64,000 bases of DNA from an uncultured Porphyromonadaceae bacterium. Its GTDB lineage: Bacteria; Bacteroidota; Bacteroidia; Bacteroidales; Muribaculaceae. Positions 8,652 to 19,331 of this stretch are shown piece by piece. Position 1 is the first letter of the stretch. Every line of letters begins with the position of its first letter. Both the position numbers and the translations under genes were made by a program. The notes beneath the pieces are model-generated. The model was not told where the DNA came from. It saw only the letters and a list, made by a program, of their open reading frames with translations, and searched no databases. The stretch lies in contig CANSRU010000006.1 in the NCBI GenBank assembly GCA_947649495.1, positions 62,001-126,000 on the forward strand, read 5' to 3'.

Positions 8652-10721
8652 TTATTCGCCCTCTTTCTCGTTCCAGGTACAGCTTACGAATTCAAATTGT
8701 GCCGGACCTACCACATTATATATAATAGTGGCGGGCACGGTTGAAAGTCCTGTATAGTACGAGAAGTTAATGGTGTAGGTCACATCGACATTGGCCACCG
8801 GAGCGGCATCGGGATGCAGGATGGAGAGTGCTGCGGGGAACACTTCCGTCTCAAAGCGCGATTTCTCAAGAGCCACAACCTCTTCGTCGCTCATGCTGGC
8901 ATAGCCTGCATACTGGCCCTTGGCCGACAGCGGACGCAGGTCGACATTACCCTGATAAGCCGATGTACCGCAATAGTACTCATTGTTGCCATACGAGGAT
9001 ATATATGCCGCTCCATCGGGAACATTGTTCTTGACCCAATCCACGCAGGTCTGGAAGTAAAGAGTGCTGAGAGGCTGGTTACGTCCGGCGGGGAGAGTTA
9101 TCACCACGCTCGGGTCGTAGCGCCACTTGCCGTCCTTCTTGACGAACTGAGAGGTGGTTGTCGACACACCTGTATCCACGCTCCATTCCGAGCCATTGTA
9201 GGTGGCAAGGCCGCAGCGTGCTGCTGTAGAGCTGCCGTCGTAGTAGTTGTATACCACATATTTGAAATCGTCGGCCTGTGCGTAGGGATATTTCTGTTTC
9301 AGGAAGATAGGCAGCAGAGCGGCGGGAGATGTTCCCGAGAGATTGTCGTACTTCTGACCCATGGCCTGATAGTCGGCATGGTTGAGCACAACATAATCTG
9401 AAGCGACAGCCCATGCGGTGCCATCGAATGTATAGAGGGCGCTCTCGCTCTCCGAAGCCACAGTCACGGCGCGCGATGCGGCCATGGCCACAGCCTTTGA
9501 GCCTGTAGAGATGCTTGTGGTGGCGATATTGAAATACCGGCGGCCGGCTATAGCCATGAAATAGCCATAGACGGTGATGGTGGAGCCATCGGTAAGCTGC
9601 GATTTGAATTCATCGGTAAGACCGTAGAAGCTGCCTTGCGAATCGGCTGCACCGGCCACCTCGATATTATAATTGGTGCCGTTGATCTTCACCGTACCTG
9701 TTATGCTGGCATAGAACGGTTCAATCTTCACAGTGGTTTTGGGCGAGTTGGGGTCAGCGCCGTAAAGATTCTTGATTTCGGTCTGGAATGTATTCATGTA
9801 ATCGCCGGTGATAGCGGTTGCTGCCGGATAGGTTACAGTCTGCGAACCCTTGACATCAAATGTTGAGCCATCAGCTATCTGCTTGCCATAGTTGTTGCAT
9901 CCAACCGTTCCGTCAAGCACTATCTGAGAACCGATTGCAAGCTCCGAGAACGAAGTATTGCGGCAATACACGAATATCGAGCCGGAAGCATCGGTAAGGA
10001 TAAAGCCCTGCGAGGTGATAGCAGATACATATCCGTTTATCTTCACAGCATCGCCCACAGCTGCGGTGGCAATGACGCTTGAAAGTGTGAATCCCTCCGG
10101 TTCCGGGTCGGGCTCGGTCGAGCCTGAGAACACGGGATCGGTATTGGATGTGTTGTAGCTCACCATCACAAAGTCGCCTTTGGCGGCATCGGGATAAGCA
10201 GTTTTCAACAGGCCGGGTATCGAACGGACTGCGGTGTGCGAGGGAGCGAACGATTCGGTATAGTCAGTCTCGCTGCCCCACACTGTCTGATAATCGGCCT
10301 TGGTAACCTTATACTTGGGTGCGTTGATAGCCGCGAGCGTGGCTTCGGTGGGAGCCGAAGTTGTGCGGTAGGTGATTTTCATCGACGAACCGTTGTCCAA
10401 CGTGAAGTACTGGAACTTGGGGTCGGATAGCAACGCGGGGATATACTCCTCGGCGGTAATCACATCGGTGAAATAGCCCTGAGTGCCCACTGCTGCGAGG
10501 GCAGCGGCGTTATCTTCTCCGGCAAGAGCAATATTTGTCGCGTTGGCGGCTATGGTCTTGTAATCGTAGTCGGTAAGAGTGTAGTTGATGATCTGCACAT
10601 CGGTGTTATCCGGTGTCTCGAAGCCACCGAGATACTCATCGTTCCATGAGTTCTCCTCACAAGAGGCGAGCAGAACGGCGCAACTTGCCGTCAACAGTAC
10701 TCTACTAATATATTTTCTCAT
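8652..10721 (-). CDS. Large lipoprotein with two OB-fold-like domains and internal repeats
   Basis: MRKYISRVLLTASCAVLLASCEE lipobox; VKINGYVSAITSQGFILTDASGSIFVY and second GTVKINGTNYNIEV OB-like segments; DYQ...YP.A...DF repeats; start 10721. Confidence 0.75.
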   Translation of the reverse strand: MRKYISRVLLTASCAVLLASCEENSWNDEYLGGFETPDNTDVQIINYTLTDYDYKTIAANATNIALAGEDNAAALAAVGTQGYFTDVITAEEYIPALLSDPKFQYFTLDNGSSMKITYRTTSAPTEATLAAINAPKYKVTKADYQTVWGSETDYTESFAPSHTAVRSIPGLLKTAYPDAAKGDFVMVSYNTSNTDPVFSGSTEPDPEPEGFTLSSVIATAAVGDAVKINGYVSAITSQGFILTDASGSIFVYCRNTSFSELAIGSQIVLDGTVGCNNYGKQIADGSTFDVKGSQTVTYPAATAITGDYMNTFQTEIKNLYGADPNSPKTTVKIEPFYASITGTVKINGTNYNIEVAGAADSQGSFYGLTDEFKSQLTDGSTITVYGYFMAIAGRRYFNIATTSISTGSKAVAMAASRAVTVASESESALYTFDGTAWAVASDYVVLNHADYQAMGQKYDNLSGTSPAALLPIFLKQKYPYAQADDFKYVVYNYYDGSSTAARCGLATYNGSEWSVDTGVSTTTSQFVKKDGKWRYDPSVVITLPAGRNQPLSTLYFQTCVDWVKNNVPDGAAYISSYGNNEYYCGTSAYQGNVDLRPLSAKGQYAGYASMSDEEVVALEKSRFETEVFPAALSILHPDAAPVANVDVTYTINFSYYTGLSTVPATIIYNVVGPAQFEFVSCTWNEKEGE

Positions 10722-10742
10722 TATTGGTGACAATTATTGTGT

Positions 10743-13493
10743 TTAGAAATTGATTTTGAGTTTCAGGCTGTATGTGCGGCCATACGAATAGAACACCTGA
10801 TAGGCGTTTTCCCATGTACCGACGCTGCCGATAGGTGTGGCGGCCTGGGTCACGTAATTGTAGTTGCAAAGGTTGTGCACATTACCGTAGAGAGTGGCAT
10901 CTATGCCGCCAATCTTGAAGCGGTAGCTTGCGTTCATGTCAAGCTGGTTGCCCCATGGAATGCGCCACGGTGTTCCCGACTCAAGTTCCTTGCCTGCCGA
11001 GAGGCTGTTGCCGGTAAGTGAGATATCAGAGTAAACGCTTGCAAACACTGTCCAGTCGGCACCGATACGGAAACCTTTGAAAGGACGGAGTGTGACGCCG
11101 AACGAAGCTGTGTTCTGAGCGGCACCACTCACCTTCACGCCCTTCTGCATCAATGTGGCCGAGAGGTGGTCGGGAGCGCCGATACCGCTTGCTATCTGGC
11201 CCTTGAGCGTGGCAAGAGGAGCACCGTTCTGGTTGTAGAAATAACCGCTTGCGTTGCTGTCCCAGATCCAGTCGCCCATAGAAACCATAGCGTCGAATTC
11301 CAACCAGTTGGTGGGCTTGTACTTGGCGTTAACCTCGATACCCATGTGGCGTGCGTCGACACCATCAAGGTTGAGAGCGTATGAGTTTGAACCGTCCACG
11401 CCATCGTCTATGAGCGAGCTCTTTATCATGGTGCGGTCCATCCAGCGGGTATAGTAGGCATTGAATGTGAGGGCGAGTTTTGGCGAATGGAATCCGTAGC
11501 CAACCTCGGCCGAGAACACCTTCTCGTTTACAGCTTTCTTATTGAGCTCGTTGGATTTGGTGTAGCTCATGAAGATACTGCTGAAGAAAGGAGCGCGGCT
11601 TATGTAGCCGATATTGAAGAACACATTGTTGTGGCGGTCAATGTTGTAGTTTATACCACCCTTGATTGTTCCGCCTATGAAATTCTTTGTCTTGGAGCGG
11701 GCACCGTCGTAGTAGAAGAAGTCGCGGCGCCAGTAAGTGTTGTTGTTGAACGAACCGGCAAGCACAAGATTGAGTTTCTTGTCGAGCATGGTGTATTCAC
11801 CCTGGGCATAGATACCCTCCTGGGCTGTGTGGCCATCGTAGTCACGACCCACAACGTCGCCCACACCGAGTTTCTGATACACCCAATCGGCGTTTGTCTT
11901 GTTGAATTCCGGACGGTTCTCAGGCGACACGAGCTTGCGGTTGGCATCGTCCATATAATATTCACCGCCGAAAAGGTCGGTAATCTTGTTGTTGTGGTGA
12001 CCCACGTAGTAACGTACGTCAAGACCCGCTGTGATATTCAGGCGGTTACCGTTTTTCTGGTTTATCTCCTTCTTGTACGATGAGATAAGTCCGTACCATT
12101 CGTGGCTGTTGTTGCTCATGGTCATCACCATGTTGGAGCCGGTGGTTGACTTGGCGTTCATATCCTCGATCATGCCGTAGTCAATCCAACCTTCGGGTGT
12201 ACGGAATGTATTGTTGAGTTTACCGTTGTCGGCACCATACCAAGCGCTGGAGTAGCTTGTGGTGCTGCCATCGGGATTATTGACCGTACGGCCATAGCCG
12301 CTGCGACCGCCACCTGACGATATCGAAGCGTAGACCGATGTTGACAGCGATGAGGTCTCGTTGATTTTCCAGATGTGGTTCAACGCCATCTGGGGCTTGT
12401 GATATTCATTGTGCGCAGAGTTGTATGCTTCGCCGTTTTTGCGGTAACCGAATGTGGGGTTGAAGCGATACTGGCTCTCGCCGTTCATATAGCGCTTCAC
12501 ATCCTGCCATCCCTCGACGGTGAGACCGTTCTGGTATTTACGCTGGTCGTGCCACTGGGGAGCGCCGAATGCGGTGAATCCGATCTGATGGGCATCGTTG
12601 ATGCGCTTGGTCACATTGATAAACCATGAATAGGAATCATACTTCGTACCTTGTATGTAGCCATAGCCGTCGGCCCATTTGCGTGCGCCAAGCACTGTGA
12701 TGGCCCAGCCGTTTTTCATAAGTCCGGTCGACAGTTTGGCTCCGAACTGGTTCAGGCCATCGCTACCCATGCCGTACCATACACTACCGCCCTTTTCCAC
12801 ATCGATGGTGCGGGTTGTGATGTTTATTGTACCGCCTACCGAGGGAGCCGAAAGTATGGTGGCTCCGAGACCGCGCTGTGTCTGGATGCTTGAGGCTACG
12901 TCGCTGAGGTTGGCCCAGTTGCTCTGATACACCCAGCCACCTTCCATGTCATTGACCGGGATACCGTTGATAAGCATGGCCACATTCTCGCTCTTAAAAC
13001 CGCGCATACGGGTTTCGGCATCACCGAAACCACCGCCCTCAGAACGTGTATACACACCGGGGGTGGTTTTCAGCATCTCCATAAGCCCCTGGTTACCAAG
13101 TTGGAATTCAATCTGTTCAGCCGCCAAAGTCGACATGGCCACAGGAGTCTCACGGGTTTTACCGATGGACTGGGTAATAACCACGTCCGACAGCACTTTT
13201 GTGTCGGGCTCCATCTTGATGGTGCCCACATTTGCTGCGGGAGCGACTTCTACGGGTTTGTAACCTATATAGGTTACCTGTAACTTGTTACAGGTCGCCG
13301 GCACTTTGAGGTTGAACCGGCCGTCGGCATCTGTGGCTGTGGCTGCCGAGGTACCTACCGCGGTGACAGTAGCACCGATCATCGGTTCATCCTGTTCGTC
13401 CACAATCACACCTGTACAGTTGATGTTGGGTGCACCCATAGCGGCGATGCACGCAAGCCAGATGGCGCTGGCTAAGAGAAGCAGTCTCTTCAT
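10743..13493 (-). CDS. TonB-dependent receptor with carboxypeptidase-regulatory-like domain
   Basis: Signal peptide, CTGVIVDEQDEPMIGATVTAVG, plug and C-terminal beta-barrel ending KLKINF. Confidence 0.93.
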   Translation of the reverse strand: MKRLLLLASAIWLACIAAMGAPNINCTGVIVDEQDEPMIGATVTAVGTSAATATDADGRFNLKVPATCNKLQVTYIGYKPVEVAPAANVGTIKMEPDTKVLSDVVITQSIGKTRETPVAMSTLAAEQIEFQLGNQGLMEMLKTTPGVYTRSEGGGFGDAETRMRGFKSENVAMLINGIPVNDMEGGWVYQSNWANLSDVASSIQTQRGLGATILSAPSVGGTINITTRTIDVEKGGSVWYGMGSDGLNQFGAKLSTGLMKNGWAITVLGARKWADGYGYIQGTKYDSYSWFINVTKRINDAHQIGFTAFGAPQWHDQRKYQNGLTVEGWQDVKRYMNGESQYRFNPTFGYRKNGEAYNSAHNEYHKPQMALNHIWKINETSSLSTSVYASISSGGGRSGYGRTVNNPDGSTTSYSSAWYGADNGKLNNTFRTPEGWIDYGMIEDMNAKSTTGSNMVMTMSNNSHEWYGLISSYKKEINQKNGNRLNITAGLDVRYYVGHHNNKITDLFGGEYYMDDANRKLVSPENRPEFNKTNADWVYQKLGVGDVVGRDYDGHTAQEGIYAQGEYTMLDKKLNLVLAGSFNNNTYWRRDFFYYDGARSKTKNFIGGTIKGGINYNIDRHNNVFFNIGYISRAPFFSSIFMSYTKSNELNKKAVNEKVFSAEVGYGFHSPKLALTFNAYYTRWMDRTMIKSSLIDDGVDGSNSYALNLDGVDARHMGIEVNAKYKPTNWLEFDAMVSMGDWIWDSNASGYFYNQNGAPLATLKGQIASGIGAPDHLSATLMQKGVKVSGAAQNTASFGVTLRPFKGFRIGADWTVFASVYSDISLTGNSLSAGKELESGTPWRIPWGNQLDMNASYRFKIGGIDATLYGNVHNLCNYNYVTQAATPIGSVGTWENAYQVFYSYGRTYSLKLKINF

Positions 13494-13705
13494 AATGATT
13501 GTTTAGAGATTAAAATGTGATAATTATGAAATGATTTTTTATTGTTCGATTTCAAAATGACATCATATCTCGTCAACGCGTAACGAATTGCCATTAATCA
13601 GCATCCTCCGAGGCTGTTTGATAGCTCAAAGTTAATCACAATTTTCTAAACTTTCATTATAATTGTAAAAATTCCTTTAATCAAAAATCCCTGTTTTCAC
13701 TCCGC

Positions 13706-14779
13706 TCAATCACACCGGAGCACATACACCTGCGACACATCAAAGCGGGGCAAAGCCACAAGCTGCACAGCGCAACCGCGGGCCTCTATAGAACCGCTGC
13801 CATCGCCCACACCTGCCGCACCGGCACCCATCAACGCCACACGCGCCGCATCGAGAGCCATATCGGGGGTGTTATTATCCTGACTCAGATGGCACAGGAA
13901 CACATTGCGCAGATGCGGTGCATATATTTCCGAAAGAAACCGTGCGGCATCGGCATTGTCAAGATGACCGTTGGCCGCGGCTATGCGGGCTTTCAGATGC
14001 ATTGGATACGCGCCATTGCGCAGCATCACGGCATCGTAGTTGCTTTCAAGCATCACATACTGAGCCTGACGCATATAGTAATCCACGCGGGGTGTTATAC
14101 AGCCGAGGTCAGTGGCCACCGCAAAGCGGTGATTGCCATGTGTTATGAAGTAGCCGGCATTGTCGGTACCGTCGTGGCTCACCTCAAACGCCGTAAGCTC
14201 GAAGTTGCCGATACTGAACGGAAACTCCTTGTATATCGGACGGTGATAATCCTTGATTCTACGTGATATATTGTGCCTGCGGAGCAAACCGCCGAGAGCT
14301 TTGGGCGTACAGTAAAGTCCGAGATGCGGATGCTTGCGCACAAGAGCGTAGGCATAGCGCACATGGTCGCCATGGTCGTGCGTGAGACATATACCTTTCA
14401 CCTTGTCAAATCCTATACCATTGGCTTTCAGACCATCCTTGACCTTATCGGCATCCACACCGGCATCTATCAGAAAACCGCCGTCGCGATCCCCGAGATA
14501 GGCACAGTTACCGGAACTTCCACTGCCGAAGCTCATAAAAACCAACGAGTCGATTTCGCCCACCCCATCAACGTCGAGTTCGAGAGCCGACCGGCGGTCG
14601 TCGCTGGGCTCCACCGTGTCCTTAGGCTCAGGCGCATTGACCACAAAATCAGCTATCGAAGGATGTACCTGTTCAAGCACTGACGGCTCCCGGTCGGGCA
14701 TGGCAAACAAATCGCCCGTAAGGTCGAACAGACCTGACGTTTTCTTACGCGCGGGACTATATTTTATCTTCTTTGCCAT
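13706..14779 (-). CDS. MBL-fold metallohydrolase (YycJ/WalJ-like)
   Basis: FGSGSSGNCAYLGDRDGGFLIDAG...CLTHDHGDH. Confidence 0.85.
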   Translation of the reverse strand: MAKKIKYSPARKKTSGLFDLTGDLFAMPDREPSVLEQVHPSIADFVVNAPEPKDTVEPSDDRRSALELDVDGVGEIDSLVFMSFGSGSSGNCAYLGDRDGGFLIDAGVDADKVKDGLKANGIGFDKVKGICLTHDHGDHVRYAYALVRKHPHLGLYCTPKALGGLLRRHNISRRIKDYHRPIYKEFPFSIGNFELTAFEVSHDGTDNAGYFITHGNHRFAVATDLGCITPRVDYYMRQAQYVMLESNYDAVMLRNGAYPMHLKARIAAANGHLDNADAARFLSEIYAPHLRNVFLCHLSQDNNTPDMALDAARVALMGAGAAGVGDGSGSIEARGCAVQLVALPRFDVSQVYVLRCD

Positions 14780-14780
14780 C

Positions 14781-15518
14781 TTAACGGTACATCAGGAATA
14801 TTGTAGGGATCTTATCGTAATCATATTTCGCCTTGGCCCACTGCCCGAGCGAGCGGGTGACGATGGACTCCTTAGGACCGGTAACATCCGAAGCCACACA
14901 CAGCAGCACCGACGGCGGCATGCGGCGGCACAACTCGGCTATCAGACGGTTGTTGCGATACGGAGTCTCGATGAATATCTGTGTCTGACGCTCGCGGTCT
15001 ATGCGCCGCAACATCTCTTTCAAGGCTTGTCCGCGGGCATCGTTATCGTATGGCAGATATCCGGCAAAAGCCCATGTCTGACCATTGAAGCCTGAGCCCA
15101 TCAGCGAAAGCAATATACTTGACGGACCCACAAGCGGCACCACCGTATAACCCCGCCGCTGCGCCTCAGCCACGGTAAGAGCGCCGGGATCGGCCACGGC
15201 CGGACATCCGGCCTCCGACACCACCGCCATGTCGCATCCGCGCTCCATCGGCTCCAGCATAGCAGCCACAGCACGCGGATCGGTGTGTTCATCAAGCACA
15301 CTGAACGTCAGCGAATCAATATCTATATCGCGGCTGCAACGCTTCAGAAAGCGCCGCGCCGAGCGCACATTCTCCACAATGAAATGCTTAACTTCAGCAG
15401 CCACAAGCAGATTGCGCATAGGCATGACCGAATCCGGCGCCACATCGCTAAGAGGCACCGGAAGCAAGTACAGTCTGGGAGATGCTTTCAGTTCAATATC
15501 ACCATCACGGCCGTTCAT
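14781..15518 (-). CDS. RsmI-family SAM-dependent methyltransferase
   Basis: VVSEAGCPAVADPGALTVAEAQRRGYTVVPLVGPSSILLSLMGSGFNGQTWAFAGYLP; probable start 15518. Confidence 0.85.
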   Translation of the reverse strand: MNGRDGDIELKASPRLYLLPVPLSDVAPDSVMPMRNLLVAAEVKHFIVENVRSARRFLKRCSRDIDIDSLTFSVLDEHTDPRAVAAMLEPMERGCDMAVVSEAGCPAVADPGALTVAEAQRRGYTVVPLVGPSSILLSLMGSGFNGQTWAFAGYLPYDNDARGQALKEMLRRIDRERQTQIFIETPYRNNRLIAELCRRMPPSVLLCVASDVTGPKESIVTRSLGQWAKAKYDYDKIPTIFLMYR

Positions 15519-15560
15519 CACCACAAAATTAATAATAAAATCCCCGCTCTCCAAAAAAAT

Positions 15561-15594
15561 ATGCCGCGACACTCCATTGCGGGCATCGCGGCAT
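15561..15594 (-). terminator. Terminator of lipoprotein gene
   Basis: ATGCCGCGA/TCGCGGCAT stem followed by TATTTTTTT on minus strand. Confidence 0.65.
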
Positions 15595-15612
15595 GTATCT
15601 TATTGAATTACC

Positions 15613-16557
15613 TTATTCCTGGGTGAAATTCCACACCATAGTCAACTCTATAGTAGGCTCATCCTCTTCATAATCCTCGTAATCGTCCTCATCGTTAATC
15701 ACCTCTACAATCTGGAGATTGCCACCATTGAACTTCACGGTAACCACCCCCGCCATATAATCTTCATACATATTGTCATAATCCCACGAATAACGCAGAC
15801 GTCCGCCATCCATATCAGCCCAAGCCCATTTTGCTATAGCCAGGGAATTGTCAACATACTTCACCATATAAGTTCCGGCCTTGGAGAAAATCACGCTTTG
15901 TGGAACGCGTTCCAACACATCAAGAAGACCTCCCTCATATTCATCGTCGAGGCTCTTCATCACATTGTCGAAGTCACGAACCAGCTCATCGATCTGCGAC
16001 ACAGGGCGTGATTTGTCGAAATATGTACGGCCATCGACCTTGAACGTAAGGCGCAGATCCTTGCCATTCCATGTACGGCACAGATTGTCGGTCATCTTGC
16101 TGTCAGGCATCTGATTGGCAACATCAGCATTGAAATTCTCAGTAGTTCCATCGGGGTATTTGACCTCAATGGACACTGCGCTTTCACCATCTTTCACAAC
16201 GGTGACAGTCGCCCAGTTTGCAAGATTATAGACTCCATCTCCGGCCACAGTATATTTACCTGAGATTATATGTCCGGCAGAGCGTGAACCGGCCATTTTG
16301 AACGGAGCGCAGAACACGTTCTGCTTAGGTGCGCCGGCAATCTGCATAGCCGATGTCTTATTGACAACGATATAGTTGCCCGACGATGTAAGCTCTATGG
16401 AGCTGATGTCGCTGCCGGCAGTGGTGATATTATACTTGGCAGCATAACTCTCAAACTCGGGTGCTGAAAGTGTAGGATTGGATGGCTCATCATCACCGCA
16501 GCTGACAAAGGCTAATGCAGGCAACACAGCCATTAAAAGCATAAAGAACTTTTTCAT
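15613..16557 (-). CDS. Putative lipoprotein, unknown function
   Basis: MKKFFMLLMAVLPALAFVSCGDDE lipobox; start 16557. Confidence 0.75.
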   Translation of the reverse strand: MKKFFMLLMAVLPALAFVSCGDDEPSNPTLSAPEFESYAAKYNITTAGSDISSIELTSSGNYIVVNKTSAMQIAGAPKQNVFCAPFKMAGSRSAGHIISGKYTVAGDGVYNLANWATVTVVKDGESAVSIEVKYPDGTTENFNADVANQMPDSKMTDNLCRTWNGKDLRLTFKVDGRTYFDKSRPVSQIDELVRDFDNVMKSLDDEYEGGLLDVLERVPQSVIFSKAGTYMVKYVDNSLAIAKWAWADMDGGRLRYSWDYDNMYEDYMAGVVTVKFNGGNLQIVEVINDEDDYEDYEEDEPTIELTMVWNFTQE

Positions 16558-16843
16558 AAAAAATGTGTGTTTGGTTAATAAATACTTTGGCAAAAGTAGC
16601 ATAATGCTTACAAAACACCCCCCCCCGAGTTAAATATTGTTAACACGCATTTTGTGCTTTATCCCCAATAGCTCCACATTTTACGTGACGACAGCCCGGG
16701 ACTTGAATTTTAACCTTTGCGGTGTGGCTGGAAATGCGAAAATAAGTTAACTTTGCGCCACATTAACTAAATCACATTTCACGGAGCGGCCCGACCCCGC
16801 CGGAGCCGGCATCGCCCCGCCAAATAAAAGGCTAAACAGAATT

Positions 16844-19273
16844 ATGAAATTGCTCAGCAAACTTTCATTTTTAGCGGCTGTATGCGCGTCAATGTGCGCC
16901 GGCACCGCTCTGGCCGACATTCCTGCCGGTTACTACGATTCCTGCGAGGGAAAAACAGGCGAAGCACTGCTTCAAGCTCTCCACCAAAAAATCTCGAGCC
17001 ACACCAATGTGGGATACGATGGGCTATGGTCACTGTACCAGACTTCCGATGTGTATCCCGACGGAAAGATATGGGACATATACACCACAAAACATTGGAC
17101 ATACAAAAGCGAACAGTGCGGTAATGTATCTTCGTCCATAGGAGGATGTTACAACCGTGAACACTCACTTCCGAAAAGCTGGTGGGGTGGAAACAAGGCT
17201 GAACAATATTCCGATGCATTCCATCTCTATCCCACCGATGGGCAGGTAAACAGCCAAAGAAGCAATTATCCTTATGGGGAATGCGCAAATGGCTCCAGCA
17301 AACCAAACAACGGCAATATAAAAGCCCTCGGCCGATTTGGCAAATCAACTTTCTCCGGTTACAGCGGTGATGTTTTCGAACCGGACGACATGTATAAAGG
17401 AGACCTTGCACGCTCATATTTCTATATGGTGACCTGTTACAACGACCGAATCTCCGGCTGGACCAAAGGCAATGGCAATCAGATGTTCGCCGGCAACAAC
17501 TATCCGGCATTCAAGACCTGGGCCATCAACCTATTCATGAAATGGACTCGGCAGGATGAGGTGAGCCAGAAAGAGCTCGACCGCAATGAGGCCATCTACG
17601 CCAAACAACACAACCGCAATCCTTTTATAGACCACCCCGAACTGGCCGAATACATCTGGGGCGACAAGGTGGGACAGCCATGGCACGAAGGAGCCTCCAC
17701 CGACGAACCCGACATACTCCAGCCGGTGCAGAACGTGACCATAGACCTCGGCTACGCCGCCATCAACCGCACTCGCTCAATCACCGTGCCGGTAAAGACC
17801 AAGGCCGTGACTGGAACCGTATACCTGTCAACCTACAGCATAGGCAATGTCTACAGCGTAACCCCCACCACACTCACCGCCGCTCAGGCCAACCAAGGCT
17901 ACAACGTGACACTGAGCCTTACAAGCGCCAAGGCCGGAACCATACCGGGCACATTCGGCGTTTCGGCCGACGACATGGAGCTTGAGGTAGACATCACCGC
18001 AAATGTGGTTGACGGTCTGCCGCTCTACGACGCCACCGGCATATCATCCGACGCATTCACCGTGCGCTGGGTCAACATAGGCGATGCCACCACCTATACC
18101 CTCGACGTGCGTCAGGGCACGCAATCCGTACCCGGCTACCCCAAAGCGGTGACTGCATCAGCCGAGAGCTATACCGTGACCGGTCTCGACCCGCTCACCA
18201 CATATACATTCCAACTCGCATCCACCACCATCGTTTCGGAAACCAAGAGCGTGACCACCGCCGACCTCATACCGAGCATCGACGTGATGTTTGACGGCAC
18301 ACTCGCTTTCGAGAGCATTCCCGGCGAGCCGTCGGCAGTGGCCGAACTTCTGCTCGACATCGAGAACATATCGGGCGACATTATTATAAATGTGAAATCG
18401 CCATTCGAGATAAGCACCGACAAATACACTTGGGGCACATCGCTGACCATCACGCCCGAGGAGGACCGCTTCTACATGCGTCTCAACGGCACCGCCGAAG
18501 GCAGCTACGAGACATCGATAGTGATAACAGCCGGCAATTACATGACCGACGATGCCGAAGCCACCGGTACAATAACCGATGCGCTCAACATCCCCTTCAT
18601 AGAGGATTGGGAATGGGACGGAGCATCAAAACTTGGCAAATACGATGCCAAAACATTCACTACAGATGTATGCAAATGGCACACCGACGATGGAGGCTTC
18701 TGGCCTGCCGATGACAAGAAGTATGCCAAATCAACAGCTATACGCATGGGTAAAAACTCCACAAGCACCCTGAGCATGGCCGAAGACAAAATGGGCGGCA
18801 TAGGCACCATAGCATTCGACGTCCGTCCATACGACACGGATGGCGACACCGAGATAGCTATTGAATACTCCAACGACGGCGGAACCACATGGACCCCGAT
18901 AGAAACCGTGGCATTCGCAGGAACAAGCATCACATCGCATTCGGTGGAGGCTAACAAGGCAGGCAATGGCCGTATACGTTTCCGCCAGACATCCGGCAAG
19001 CGATGGTTCATTGACAACATAGCCATCAGCAACTACACGGAGCTGAGCGCCATAGAGGATCTTGAATACCACTCATGGGATGCTTACTGCCGGGGCGGTA
19101 AGCTCGTGGTAGAATGCCACGAGGCCTCGACCGTAGTGTCAGTGTATGGCGTCGACGGCCTGACATGGGTCAACAACCGCACTTTCGCCACAGGCGAACA
19201 TGAACTGGAGCTTCCCAAAGGACTTTACATAGTGGTGTCGGACGACTTCGTGCGCCGTGTGCTCGTCAAGTAA
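16844..19273 (+). CDS. Secreted endonuclease I-family protein with FN3-like domain and C-terminal sorting-like domain
   Basis: CYNREHSLPKSWWGG...DAFHLYPTDGQVNSQRSNYPYGE endonuclease_1 motifs; C-term GLYIVVSDDFVRRVLVK. Confidence 0.85.
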   Translation: MKLLSKLSFLAAVCASMCAGTALADIPAGYYDSCEGKTGEALLQALHQKISSHTNVGYDGLWSLYQTSDVYPDGKIWDIYTTKHWTYKSEQCGNVSSSIGGCYNREHSLPKSWWGGNKAEQYSDAFHLYPTDGQVNSQRSNYPYGECANGSSKPNNGNIKALGRFGKSTFSGYSGDVFEPDDMYKGDLARSYFYMVTCYNDRISGWTKGNGNQMFAGNNYPAFKTWAINLFMKWTRQDEVSQKELDRNEAIYAKQHNRNPFIDHPELAEYIWGDKVGQPWHEGASTDEPDILQPVQNVTIDLGYAAINRTRSITVPVKTKAVTGTVYLSTYSIGNVYSVTPTTLTAAQANQGYNVTLSLTSAKAGTIPGTFGVSADDMELEVDITANVVDGLPLYDATGISSDAFTVRWVNIGDATTYTLDVRQGTQSVPGYPKAVTASAESYTVTGLDPLTTYTFQLASTTIVSETKSVTTADLIPSIDVMFDGTLAFESIPGEPSAVAELLLDIENISGDIIINVKSPFEISTDKYTWGTSLTITPEEDRFYMRLNGTAEGSYETSIVITAGNYMTDDAEATGTITDALNIPFIEDWEWDGASKLGKYDAKTFTTDVCKWHTDDGGFWPADDKKYAKSTAIRMGKNSTSTLSMAEDKMGGIGTIAFDVRPYDTDGDTEIAIEYSNDGGTTWTPIETVAFAGTSITSHSVEANKAGNGRIRFRQTSGKRWFIDNIAISNYTELSAIEDLEYHSWDAYCRGGKLVVECHEASTVVSVYGVDGLTWVNNRTFATGEHELELPKGLYIVVSDDFVRRVLVK

Positions 19274-19305
19274 TTTGGTGAAATGCCCACCGTTTAGTAA
19301 TTTTG
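19274..19305 (+). promoter_or_regulatory. Promoter of pheT
   Basis: TTTG-N20-TAATTTTG (19274-19277, 19298-19305). Confidence 0.65.
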
Positions 19306-19331
19306 CATCTGAAACATAACATCATAGCATA

